This document shows, piece after piece, positions 55,274 to 63,556 of a stretch of 64,000 bases of DNA. This stretch comes from Mesorhizobium sp. Root554 (lineage in GTDB: Bacteria > Pseudomonadota > Alphaproteobacteria > Rhizobiales > Rhizobiaceae), in the NCBI RefSeq assembly GCF_001427025.1, contig NZ_LMGA01000001.1, positions 988,455 through 1,052,454 of the forward strand, given 5' to 3'. The notes below the pieces were generated by a model. It saw nothing but the letters and a program-made list of their open reading frames with translations. It was not told where the DNA came from and ran no database searches. Within the stretch, counting starts at the first letter, position 1. Each line of letters begins with the position of its first letter. Both the position numbers and the translations under genes were made by a program.

Positions 55274-55786
55274 GTGAAACAGCATTTCATGATGCTTGCG
55301 GCCTATAATCAATGGGCCAACAACAGGATATACGATGCTGCCGCCGAGCTGACCGACGAGGAGTTCAGCCGCGATGTCGGCGCGTTCTTCGGTTCGATGA
55401 TGGGCACGCTCAACCATCTCCTGGTGACTGACCGCATCTGGATGAAGCGGTTTACGGGCGAGGGGGACGCCCCGTCCCGGCTGGATGCGATCCTGCACAA
55501 GGCTTTCCCGGTCCTGCGCACCATGCGCGAAAACGAGGATCGCCGCATCCTCGACTGGGTCGATTCCCTCGATGCCAAGGCGCTTGCAGGCCGCTTCACC
55601 TATATGACGGCGACCGACATGCGAACCATCTCGCAACGGCTGTCACCAGCGCTCGACCACCTTTTCAATCATCAGACGCATCATCGTGGCCAGGCCCATA
55701 TGATCCTGACCGTCCTTGGAAAGTCCTCCGTCCAGCTGGACCTGATTTATTTCCAGCGGACCGAGGACGGTCGCGCATTCGCTTGA
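55274..55786 (+). CDS. DinB/YfiT-fold metal-dependent protein
   Basis: This is a 170-residue four-helix-bundle protein of the DinB (damage-inducible)/YfiT superfamily, unrelated to DNA polymerase IV. The expected metal-binding histidines are visible: one in GTLNHLLVTD and two in FNHQTHHRGQAH. Members often use mycothiol or bacillithiol or have unknown thiol-transfer roles. It begins MKQHFMMLAAYNQWANNRIYD, characteristic of the family. Its 3' end is followed by an AT-rich segment with dyads. Confidence 0.86.
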   Translation: MKQHFMMLAAYNQWANNRIYDAAAELTDEEFSRDVGAFFGSMMGTLNHLLVTDRIWMKRFTGEGDAPSRLDAILHKAFPVLRTMRENEDRRILDWVDSLDAKALAGRFTYMTATDMRTISQRLSPALDHLFNHQTHHRGQAHMILTVLGKSSVQLDLIYFQRTEDGRAFA

Positions 55787-55794
55787 TAAGGTCG

Positions 55795-55828
55795 AAGGTC
55801 ATATAGACTTATATGCAAGGTGACCTTG
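55795..55828. repeat. Cluster of short dyads after the DinB-fold gene
   Basis: Two perfect inverted repeats follow each other: CATATA-GACT-TATATG (55799-55814) and CAAGGT-G-ACCTTG (55816-55828). Together they could form alternative hairpins or operator sites. No T-run follows directly. Confidence 0.4.
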
Positions 55829-55831
55829 TCT

Positions 55832-55861
55832 TTGGACAGCATGATTCAAATTAAATATATG
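55832..55861 (+). promoter_or_regulatory. Putative promoter of the glycine-rich protein gene
   Basis: TTGGAC (55832-55837), a 17-base spacer and ATATAT (55855-55860; TATATG with 18) give a good promoter in an AT-rich context. The leader to the ATG at 56015 would be about 150 bases and holds a small dyad, TTTACG-GCATT-CGTAAA (55873-55889). Confidence 0.5.
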
Positions 55862-56014
55862 TTAAATATAAGTTTACGGCATTCGTAAAACCGCAAAAAA
55901 CCAAGAACCAGCAATTAGACTTCTAAGAAGAAACCAAAAGTATTCTTTATTCGTAGTCAAATGTGCGAGGGGCCATCGCTCGTCGTGATTTTGAGGCAAC
56001 CTATGGAGAATATC

Positions 56015-56680
56015 ATGGCAAACGTCATCCAAAGACTAGCCGGTACGCTGGCGGCGGGAGTGATTGTCGCTGCGGTTTCTATTCCGGCCTATGCAATCGA
56101 CATCGGCAACCGCGACGGAGGTTTCGGTGTGTCTGTCGGTATAGGCGGTTCCAACGGCCTCGGCGTCGATGTAGGCGCCACGGTAGGAAGCCGGACGAAC
56201 GGCATCAATGTCGATTCCAACACCAAGGTGGGTAGCAGCTCGGGTCTGGCCGTCTCCCGTACGACCGCCTCTGTTGGCGGCGCCAATGGCATCAATGCCA
56301 AGGCAAACGCCGATGTCGCCACCAGCAAGGGTCTGGCGGATGCAGACGTCACCGCTTCGATCGGCGGCACCAATGGCATCAATGCCAATGTCAATGCCAA
56401 TGTCGGCGGACCGAAGACCGTCGATCTGGGTATCGATATAGGCATCGGCGGACCTGGCGGACCTGGTGGCCCCGGAGGTCCCGGAGGTCCCGGCGGGCCT
56501 GGCGGCCCTGGTGGTCCTGGTGGGCCGGGCGTGAACCCGAACACCCCAAGTGTCATTGCCGATCTCTCTGCCGGCGAGGTCACGAGGCTGAAGCGCCGCT
56601 GTGTCGACGTGCTGAGCGGTGGCGGCGGCTACGATCCCAGCCTGCGCCAGCTCTGCATGATGCTGCGGCAGCTCCGCTAA
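56015..56680 (+). CDS. Secreted glycine-rich repeat protein with collagen-like GGP tract
   Basis: This is a 221-residue exported protein of unknown function. A signal peptide (residues 1-27, ending PAYA) is followed by about three imperfect 29-residue repeats (residues 61-146) built around T/A-NGIN...GL...ASVGG. Nine consecutive GGP triplets follow (residues 145-172). The C-terminal domain (residues 180-221) is conserved in character, with cysteines at 196 and 214 (RRCVDVLSGGG...LRQLCMMLRQLR). The GGP tract fits the Gly-X-Y rule of collagen helices but has glycine at X, so triple-helix formation is uncertain. ATG at 56015 follows GGAGAA. A UUCG-loop terminator ends the gene. Confidence 0.75.
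   Translation: MANVIQRLAGTLAAGVIVAAVSIPAYAIDIGNRDGGFGVSVGIGGSNGLGVDVGATVGSRTNGINVDSNTKVGSSSGLAVSRTTASVGGANGINAKANADVATSKGLADADVTASIGGTNGINANVNANVGGPKTVDLGIDIGIGGPGGPGGPGGPGGPGGPGGPGGPGGPGVNPNTPSVIADLSAGEVTRLKRRCVDVLSGGGGYDPSLRQLCMMLRQLR
56447..56530 (+). repeat. Nine GGP-encoding 9-base repeats
   Basis: The DNA encodes nine consecutive Gly-Gly-Pro triplets plus one Gly. Synonymous codons vary (GGA/GGT/GGC/GGG; CCT/CCC), so the tract is conserved as protein rather than as a recent perfect DNA expansion. Confidence 0.85.
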
Positions 56681-56716
56681 CGCTGAACCCCTCGGTTCAC
56701 AGTGAACATCCTGAAA

Positions 56717-56746
56717 CGGCCCGCTTCGGCGGGCCGATTTCTTTCG
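56717..56746 (+). terminator. Terminator with UUCG tetraloop
   Basis: CGGCCCGC (56717-56724), loop TTCG and GCGGGCCG (56729-56736) form a perfect 8-bp stem. It is followed by ATTTCTTTC. It ends the glycine-rich protein gene just before the ABC-F gene. Confidence 0.8.
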
Positions 56747-56796
56747 TGGCGCACAGTCTTGCGCAATGCGGCCTCGCCGTGCAAAACCGCCGCGCC

Positions 56797-58674
56797 ATGC
56801 TTGCAATCAACGATCTTTCACTCCGCATCGCCGGACGCCTTCTCCTCGACCATGCTTCCTTGACGCTGCCTGCGGGCACCAAGGCAGGCCTTGTCGGCCG
56901 CAACGGCACCGGCAAGACGACGCTGTTTCGCGCCATAACCGGCGACCTGTCATCCGAGACTGGTTCCGTCAGCATCCCGAAAAATACCCGAATCGGACAG
57001 GTGGCCCAGGAAGCGCCGGGAACCGAAGAGCCGCTTATCGAGATCGTGCTCAAGGCCGACAAGGAACGGGCAGCCTTGCTGGAAGAGGAAAAAACAGCGA
57101 CAGACCCCGACCGCATCGCCGAGATCCATATCCGGCTGGCCGATATTGATGCGCATTCGGCCGAATCCCGCGCCGCCACCATTCTGGCTGGCCTCGGATT
57201 CGACGATGACGCGCAGAAACGACCGGCGGCGTCCTTTTCGGGCGGCTGGCGCATGCGCGTCGCGCTCGCCGCGGTGCTGTTTTCCGAGCCGGACTTGCTG
57301 CTGCTCGACGAGCCGACCAACTATCTGGATCTCGAAGGCACGCTGTGGCTGGAAAACTATGTGGCGAAATATCCGCATACGGTTCTGCTGATCTCGCACG
57401 ACCGCGATCTTCTCAACCGCGCCGTCAATTCGATCGTTCATCTCGACCAGAAGAAACTGACCTTCTGGCGCGGCGGCTACGACCAGTTCGAGCGGCAGCT
57501 TTCCGAACAGCGCGAGCTGCAGGAGAAGGGCCGCGTCAAGCAGGAGGCGCACCGCAAGCACCTGCAATCCTTCATCGATCGTTTCCGGGCAAAGGCCTCC
57601 AAGGCGCGGCAGGCGCAGTCGCGCATCAAGGCGCTGGAGAAGATGAAGCCCATCGGCGCGATTCTCGACGACAATGTGCGCCCGTTTTCATTTCCGGAGC
57701 CGGTCAAGATCGTGGCGTCGCCGATCGTCGCGCTGTCCGGCGTTGATGTCGGCTATGCGCCGGGACAGGCCATTTTGAAGAAGATGACGCTGCGAATCGA
57801 CGCCGACGACCGCATCGCCTTGCTCGGCGCCAACGGCAACGGCAAGTCCACCTTCGCCAAGCTTTTGGCAGGGAGGCTGAAGGCCGGTACGGGAACGATG
57901 ACCGTAGCCCCCGGGCTGAAGGTCGCAATCTTCGCCCAGCACCAGCTCGATGACCTGCGCCCCGAGGAAAACGCCTACGAGCATGTTCGCCGGCTGATGC
58001 CGGAGGCGCCGGAATCAAAAGTGCGGGCCAAGGTCGCCAATTTTGGCCTTCCCACCGAGAAGATGAACACCGCCGCAAAGGATTTGTCCGGCGGCGAGAA
58101 GGCCCGGCTTTTGATGGGATTGGCAGCCTTCGATGGACCGAACCTGTTCATCCTCGACGAGCCGACCAACCACCTCGACATCGATTCACGCGAGGCGCTG
58201 GTCCATGCGCTGAACGATTTTCCCGGTGCTGTCATCCTGATTTCGCATGACCGCCACTTGCTGGAAGCCACCGCCGACAGGCTCTGGCTGGTCAAGGACG
58301 GTGCGGTCCATCCCTATGACGGCGATCTCGACGATTACAAGACGCTGGTCACCGGAGTCTCCTCCAACAGCCGCGAGAAGCGCGAGGCGGACAAAGCGTC
58401 CAAGGCCGACCGGCGTCGCGAAGCCGCCGCCCGCCGCGCCGCACTGGAGCCGCTGGCCAAGGAAATCCGCGCCACCGAAGGGCTGATGGATCGGCTGCGC
58501 AAGCGCCTCGACAGCATCGAGGACGAGCTGGCCAATCCAGCGCTCTATGAGAAGGACCCGGTCGGCGCCACAAGGCTCGCCAAGGAGCGCTCGCAGCTAT
58601 CGTCACAGCTCGCCGGGCATGAGGAACGCTGGCTGTCGATGAGCGCTGAGTATGAAGAGGGGATAGCCGAATAG
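56797..58674 (+). CDS. ABC-F family ATP-binding protein
   Basis: This is a 625-residue soluble protein with two ABC ATPase domains and no membrane segment. The first has Walker A GRNGTGKTTLF, a signature in FSGGWRMRVALA and Walker B LLLLDEPTNYLDLEG. The second has GANGNGKSTF, LSGGEKARLLMGL and LFILDEPTNHLDIDS. A charged interdomain linker (about residues 240-310) and a coiled-coil C-terminus (EIRATEGLMDRLRKRLDSIEDEL) resemble Uup/YheS-type ABC-F proteins, which act on ribosomes. It is more likely a housekeeping translation factor than an antibiotic-resistance member, though the two cannot be separated by eye. Confidence 0.92.
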   Translation: MLAINDLSLRIAGRLLLDHASLTLPAGTKAGLVGRNGTGKTTLFRAITGDLSSETGSVSIPKNTRIGQVAQEAPGTEEPLIEIVLKADKERAALLEEEKTATDPDRIAEIHIRLADIDAHSAESRAATILAGLGFDDDAQKRPAASFSGGWRMRVALAAVLFSEPDLLLLDEPTNYLDLEGTLWLENYVAKYPHTVLLISHDRDLLNRAVNSIVHLDQKKLTFWRGGYDQFERQLSEQRELQEKGRVKQEAHRKHLQSFIDRFRAKASKARQAQSRIKALEKMKPIGAILDDNVRPFSFPEPVKIVASPIVALSGVDVGYAPGQAILKKMTLRIDADDRIALLGANGNGKSTFAKLLAGRLKAGTGTMTVAPGLKVAIFAQHQLDDLRPEENAYEHVRRLMPEAPESKVRAKVANFGLPTEKMNTAAKDLSGGEKARLLMGLAAFDGPNLFILDEPTNHLDIDSREALVHALNDFPGAVILISHDRHLLEATADRLWLVKDGAVHPYDGDLDDYKTLVTGVSSNSREKREADKASKADRRREAAARRAALEPLAKEIRATEGLMDRLRKRLDSIEDELANPALYEKDPVGATRLAKERSQLSSQLAGHEERWLSMSAEYEEGIAE

Positions 58675-58783
58675 GCTTTCGGGTCGGGGCAACGCTGCCT
58701 CGCCCGAAAACCCTTCCTCCCGTGGACCGCCGGAGAGATGTGGGACAGTTTCGTCTACCTCCTTCCGTCACGGGCTCAACGGC

Positions 58784-60025
58784 TTAAACGGCTTCCGCCG
58801 GTTCTCGTGCAATCCTTTCAAACAGCAGTTTCGCCGCCGTTTTTGCACCATCGGCATTCATGGTGAGCGCGACGGCGCTGGCGCGTGCGCGCGTCCGGGG
58901 TGCCAGCGCCTTTGCAAGCGCTGCCGACAGGGATTCGAGCGTCGGCACCGCGCCGTCATGCGCGACCCCCACCCCCAGCGCGGCCACCTGCGTCGCCCAA
59001 TAGGGCTGATCGACGATCTGCGGCACGATCACCTGCGGGTTGCCCGACCGCGTCGCCGTTGTCGTCGTCCCCGCGCCGCCATGGTGGATAATCGCGGCGA
59101 CCCGGCGAAACAGCGCCTGCTGGTTGACCTCGCCGACGAGAAAACAGTCGTCGCCGTCGTCGAGCAGGGCCGCGTTGGCCCAGCCGCGCGCCACGACCGC
59201 ACGATGGCCCTGTGCACGCACGGCTTGTATCGCGGTGTGCGCCGCATCCCTCGTGGTCGGCAAGGCGATGCTGCCGAAACCCACATAGACGGGCGGGCTG
59301 CCCTTTTCCAGGAAAGCGTCAAGATCGGCTGGCAGCGGGCGTTCGTCCCGCAGTACCCACGCGCCGGTCTGTATCGCGGCGCACAGGTCCGTCGGCTGCC
59401 AGGGCCAGAGGACTGGATCGGAAGCCAGCAGCGGCCGATCGGTGAAAACATGGTCGCGGACGTTATCGATTTCAGGCAGGCCGATCGCGGCACGGTGGGC
59501 GTTTACAGCGCCGCTGAACCGCGCGTTCATGGCGCTGGCGTTCAGATCCCACAGCGCTCGCGGGTCGTTGACCTCGGGCGGCAGCGGGTCGCCTGGATAG
59601 CGGTAAGGCCGATGATGATGCGACGGCAGGAACAGCGGGCAGAAGCTGGCGTGGAAATAAGGAACGCCCATTTTTTCGGCCACGCATTGCGCCGCCGCCG
59701 CCGACGGCATCAGGCCGGTCGCCAAGATGGCGTCGCATCCCTCGGCCGCCGCGCCTACCGCCTCATACTGTCCGGCGATCATTTCCGTCGCCAGCTGGTT
59801 GAAATCCGCCGGCGCCGATGGTTTTGCCTTGTCCTTGATCCAGGTGCGGACCGAGGTGAAGGCAGGCGCCAGAGGGACGCCGGCGCGCGCCAGAAGGTCG
59901 ACGAACTCATCGTCGGGCGGCGCCGAAACCACGGCCTCGACGCCCAGTGCCTGCAAGGCGACGCCCAGCCCGGCCAACGGCTCGGTGTCGCCGCGCGATC
60001 CATATGTCGAAAGCAATACACGCAT
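58784..60025 (-). CDS. GT1-type nucleotide-sugar glycosyltransferase
   Basis: This 413-residue protein has a GT-B fold. The N-terminal MRVLLSTYGSRGDTEPLAGLG and the C-terminal donor-binding motif IIHHGGAGTTTTATRSGNPQVIVPQ, then DQPYWATQV, are typical of the UGT/macrolide- and sterol-glycosyltransferase group (COG1819). It should transfer a sugar from a UDP- or TDP-sugar to a small hydrophobic acceptor; neither donor nor acceptor can be read. It converges with the ABC-F gene and is divergent from the molybdopterin oxidoreductase. Confidence 0.88.
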   Translation of the reverse strand: MRVLLSTYGSRGDTEPLAGLGVALQALGVEAVVSAPPDDEFVDLLARAGVPLAPAFTSVRTWIKDKAKPSAPADFNQLATEMIAGQYEAVGAAAEGCDAILATGLMPSAAAAQCVAEKMGVPYFHASFCPLFLPSHHHRPYRYPGDPLPPEVNDPRALWDLNASAMNARFSGAVNAHRAAIGLPEIDNVRDHVFTDRPLLASDPVLWPWQPTDLCAAIQTGAWVLRDERPLPADLDAFLEKGSPPVYVGFGSIALPTTRDAAHTAIQAVRAQGHRAVVARGWANAALLDDGDDCFLVGEVNQQALFRRVAAIIHHGGAGTTTTATRSGNPQVIVPQIVDQPYWATQVAALGVGVAHDGAVPTLESLSAALAKALAPRTRARASAVALTMNADGAKTAAKLLFERIAREPAEAV

Positions 60026-60221
60026 TCGCTATCCCTTCTTTCCGGTTCAGGGACGCGTTCATACAGCCGGGCATGGGTCTTGCCGCAAGTCCCCACTGCG
60101 CCATATCTATGGCATGGAGGGGAGAATATCGGCTGGATGGCCGTCCCGACTCCGGCAAGCAACGAATTTGGCGCAGACGCTGGCTCTACCCGTTGCGCTT
60201 ATTTCCCGCTAGTTTCGATGC

Positions 60222-62333
60222 ATGAACCAGCATGCTCCGCTCCGCATCGGCCACTCCGCCTGTCCGCACGACTGTCCATCGACCTGCGCGCTCGATGTCG
60301 AGCTGCTCGGGCCTGACCGCATCGGCCGCGTCCACGGCGCCAGGGACAACAGCTACACGGCCGGTGTCGTCTGCGCCAAGGTCGCCCGCTATGCCGACCG
60401 CATTCATCATCCCGACCGCCTGCTGAAACCGCTGATACGCGCCGGAAGCAAGGGCGAGGGCGTCTGGAAGGAGGCGAGTTGGGAAGCGGCGCTCGATCTC
60501 GTCGCCGAAAAGTTCGACGCCGCGGAAGCCAACTACGGCTCGGAAACGGTGTGGCCCTATTTCTATGCCGGCACCATGGGGCTGGTGCAGCGCGACGGCA
60601 TCGAAAGGCTGCGGCACGCCAAGAAATATTCCGGCTTCTTCGATTCGATCTGCACCAATCTCGCCTGGACCGGCTGGTTCATGGGGGCAGGGGCGCTGCG
60701 CGGCGCCGACCCGCGCGAGATGGCGAAATCGGACTGCGTCGTGATCTGGGGCACCAACGCCGTCGTCACACAGGTCAATGTGATGACCCACGCGATCAGG
60801 GCCCGCAAGGAGCGCGGCGCCAGGATCGTCGTCATCGACATTTATGAGAACGCCACGGTCAAACAGGCTGACATCGGCCTCGTGCTCAAGCCCGGCACCG
60901 ATGGCGCGCTGGCCTGCGCGGTCATGCACATCCTGTTCCGCGACAATCTTGCCGACCGTGCCTATCTGGAAAAATACACCGACGACCCGAAAGGCCTGGA
61001 AGCGCATCTGCGGGACAGAACGCCCGAATGGGCGGCGGCGATCACCGGCCTGCCGGTGGAGGAGATCGAGGCCTTCGCCCGGCTGGTCGGCACCACCAGG
61101 CGAACCTTCTTCCGCCTCGGTTATGGCTTCGCGCGCCAGCGCAACGGCTCGGTGAACATGCATGCCGCCCTGTCCGTCGCCGCCGTCACCGGCTGCTGGC
61201 AGTATGAGGGCGGCGGTGCCTTCCATTCCAACTCCGGCGTGCTCAAGCTGCACAGCGACGTCGTCAAGGGTGCGCGGCTGCGCGATCCCGGTATCCGCTA
61301 TCTCGACCATTCACGCATCGGCCCTGTGCTCACCAACGCGCCAGACGCGCTCTATGGCGGCCCGCCGGTCACGGCCATGCTGATCCAGAACACCAATCCG
61401 GCGAATGTCGCGCCGGAACAGCGGCTGGTGAAGCAGGGTTTCCTGCGCGAGGACCTGTTCACCTGCGTGCACGAGCAGTTCATGACCGATACGGCCAGGC
61501 TCGCCGATGTCGTACTGCCGGCGACGATGTTTCTGGAGCACGACGATATCTACAAAGCCGGCGGCAACCAGCACATCATCCTGGGTCCCAGGCTGATCGA
61601 CCCTCCGGAAGGGCCGCGCCCCAACCATTACGTCATCGAGGAACTGGCCAAACGGCTGGGCGTCGCGCATATGCCCGGCTTCGGGCTGACCGAACGCCAG
61701 CACATCGACATCATGCTGGAAAGCCGCGGCCTTGGAACCTTCGAGACGTTCAGGGAAGGGCGATGGGCCGATCTGCAGCCGGATTTCGACACGGCGCATT
61801 TCCTGGACGGCTTTGGTCATCCCGACGGCAAGTTCCGCTTCAAGCCGCAATGGGTTGGCGGCGCTGCCCCTAACAAGCCGCCCAGCAGCATGGGCGTCGC
61901 CTTCGGCCCCTATGACCGACTGCCGGAATTTCCGGACCATGTCGATCTGATCGAGGTCGCGGACGCGGTGCATCCGTTCCGGCTGGCGACCTCGCCGGCG
62001 CGGAACTTCCTCAATTCCACCTTTGCCGAAACACCCGTTTCGAAAGCCAAGGAATGCAGGCCGGAATTGCTGATCCACCCGCTGGACGCCTCGGCCCTTT
62101 CAATAGGGGAAGGCGACCGCGTCGAAATCGGCAACACACGCGGTGAAGTCGTGCTGCACGCCAGGCTTTTCGACGGTGTGCGGCGCGGCGTCGTCATTGC
62201 CGAAGGCATCTGGCCGAACAGCGCGCATGAGCGCGGCGAAGGCATCAACGTGCTGACTGGCGCCGACGCGCCCGCGCCCTATGGCGGCGCGGCTGTCCAC
62301 GACAACAAGGTGTGGGTGAGGGCGCTTGCATAA
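60222..62333 (+). CDS. Molybdopterin-dependent oxidoreductase
   Basis: This 703-residue protein of the DMSO-reductase/formate-dehydrogenase superfamily has a [4Fe-4S] cluster binding set at the N-terminus (C14, C18, C22, C51: CPHDCPSTC...GVVC). The central molybdopterin-binding domains include VVIWGTNAVVTQVNVMTHAI and TDTARLADVVLPATMFLEHDD. A C-terminal molydop_binding domain follows (LLIHPLDASALSIGEGDRVEIGN). No twin-arginine signal is present, so it is cytosolic, and no partner electron-transfer subunit is adjacent. Substrate unknown; similar stand-alone enzymes are annotated only as family members. Confidence 0.9.
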   Translation: MNQHAPLRIGHSACPHDCPSTCALDVELLGPDRIGRVHGARDNSYTAGVVCAKVARYADRIHHPDRLLKPLIRAGSKGEGVWKEASWEAALDLVAEKFDAAEANYGSETVWPYFYAGTMGLVQRDGIERLRHAKKYSGFFDSICTNLAWTGWFMGAGALRGADPREMAKSDCVVIWGTNAVVTQVNVMTHAIRARKERGARIVVIDIYENATVKQADIGLVLKPGTDGALACAVMHILFRDNLADRAYLEKYTDDPKGLEAHLRDRTPEWAAAITGLPVEEIEAFARLVGTTRRTFFRLGYGFARQRNGSVNMHAALSVAAVTGCWQYEGGGAFHSNSGVLKLHSDVVKGARLRDPGIRYLDHSRIGPVLTNAPDALYGGPPVTAMLIQNTNPANVAPEQRLVKQGFLREDLFTCVHEQFMTDTARLADVVLPATMFLEHDDIYKAGGNQHIILGPRLIDPPEGPRPNHYVIEELAKRLGVAHMPGFGLTERQHIDIMLESRGLGTFETFREGRWADLQPDFDTAHFLDGFGHPDGKFRFKPQWVGGAAPNKPPSSMGVAFGPYDRLPEFPDHVDLIEVADAVHPFRLATSPARNFLNSTFAETPVSKAKECRPELLIHPLDASALSIGEGDRVEIGNTRGEVVLHARLFDGVRRGVVIAEGIWPNSAHERGEGINVLTGADAPAPYGGAAVHDNKVWVRALA

Positions 62334-62373
62334 ATCCGCCCACGGAATCCTCAGGACGCCATGGGCGGTGTTG

Positions 62374-62778
62374 TCATGCCGCTTGCAGCGCCTTTTCGAT
62401 GTCCTGCAGCGAGTGTCCGGTCAGGTCCTTGGCGATTTCGCCGATCAGGGCAGCCTGTAGCTGTTTATGATAATTTTTACGCAGCTCGCCCAGCGTGCGC
62501 GGTGCGGCGATCACCACGACAGCGTCTGCCTTGTTCTGCAACACCCGCTTGTTGAGCAGGTCGGCGATGCCGGCGGCAAACCCATCTTCCTCGCCTTGGC
62601 TGGCGTCCGGATTGGCCGAACTGCTCTGGTGGCGCGCGCCGCCACTCTTGTTGTCAGTATCGACTTCACCGACCGGGACAGCCTTTAGCGCGAGGTTGGC
62701 TTCGTCGCCTGTATTTCGGAACAGATTCAGTTTCTCGCCGTCGGCAACCGCGACAAGAGCGCCATTTGGAAGCAGCAT
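62374..62778 (-). CDS. Host attachment family protein
   Basis: This is a 134-residue protein of the family annotated as required for attachment to host cells (first named in Agrobacterium). It starts MLLPNGALVAVADGEKLNLFRN and has a central charged linker (GGARHQSSSANPDASQGEED). The C-terminal part KADAVVVIAAPRTLGELRKNYH and ending IEKALQAA match the family. There is no signal peptide. I chose ATG at 62778 because GGAG lies six bases upstream; ATG at 62784 has GGAG with no spacing. The family resembles eRF1/ribosome-associated folds, so the attachment role may be indirect. Confidence 0.84.
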   Translation of the reverse strand: MLLPNGALVAVADGEKLNLFRNTGDEANLALKAVPVGEVDTDNKSGGARHQSSSANPDASQGEEDGFAAGIADLLNKRVLQNKADAVVVIAAPRTLGELRKNYHKQLQAALIGEIAKDLTGHSLQDIEKALQAA

Positions 62779-62848
62779 TTGCATCTCCGGTGTTAGGGTG
62801 ATGCAGCGACAACGCTTCAGGGCCTGTTTGGATGCAGGAGGCAACCTG

Positions 62849-63556
62849 CTACGGCGTGATCCGCGCCAGTTGCTCGAGATTGAAATCGTCCCGCAGCGGG
62901 CGCGGGGCCATGATCGACACCATGGCATTGTCTCGGTCGTCCGATACGCCCGGGAACACAGCGCGTCCTTGCTGCATGGCCACCTTGCCTTCGGCCACCA
63001 GACGCAACGCCAGCGGGTAGAGGTGATGCTCCGCCTTGAGCACCCGGGCGGCGAGCGCTGCCTCGTCGTCATCGATCATGACCGGCACCGCCGCCTGGGC
63101 AATGATCGGGCCGTCATCCATCTCGGGCGTGACGAAGTGAACGGTGCAGCCATGGATACGAAGTCCGGCATCCAGCGCCTGCCTGTGGGTGTCGAGCCCC
63201 TTGAAGGCCGGCAGCAGGGCAGGGTGGATGTTGATCATCCGGCCTTGCCATTTTTCGACGAAGGAAGCGGTCAGAAGCCGCATATAACCGGCCAGTGCGA
63301 CGATCTCGGCGTCAAGCGTCGCAAGCGCTGTGTCGATCGCCGCGTCATGCGCTTCCTTGCTGGCATGATCCTTCCGGGCGACCACCTGCGTGGGGATGCC
63401 CCGCGCGATGGCTATGCCCAGACCCGCGGCATCGGCCTTGTCGGAAATGACGCCGACGATCTCGGCCGGGAAGGCCGGATCGGACGCGGCGGCAATCAGC
63501 GCCGTCATGTTGGAGCCGCGGCCGGAGATCAGGATGGCTGTGCGTTTGCGCGTCAT
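62849..63556 (-). CDS. purN: Phosphoribosylglycinamide formyltransferase
   Basis: PurN formylates GAR to FGAR with 10-formyl-tetrahydrofolate in purine synthesis. The 235-residue product has [15 protein letters not shown], the catalytic asparagine and histidine in [17 protein letters not shown], and the catalytic aspartate in [15 protein letters not shown]. There is a C-terminal extension of about 30 residues beyond the minimal enzyme. It overlaps the end of purM by 4 bases (ATGA), the common purM-purN arrangement. Confidence 0.95.
   Translation of the reverse strand: MTRKRTAILISGRGSNMTALIAAASDPAFPAEIVGVISDKADAAGLGIAIARGIPTQVVARKDHASKEAHDAAIDTALATLDAEIVALAGYMRLLTASFVEKWQGRMINIHPALLPAFKGLDTHRQALDAGLRIHGCTVHFVTPEMDDGPIIAQAAVPVMIDDDEAALAARVLKAEHHLYPLALRLVAEGKVAMQQGRAVFPGVSDDRDNAMVSIMAPRPLRDDFNLEQLARITP

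Noticed and set aside
56447..56530. CRISPR-like or tandem DNA repeat
   Set aside because: The 9-base units encode Gly-Gly-Pro in frame with varied synonymous codons and no spacers. It is a protein repeat.
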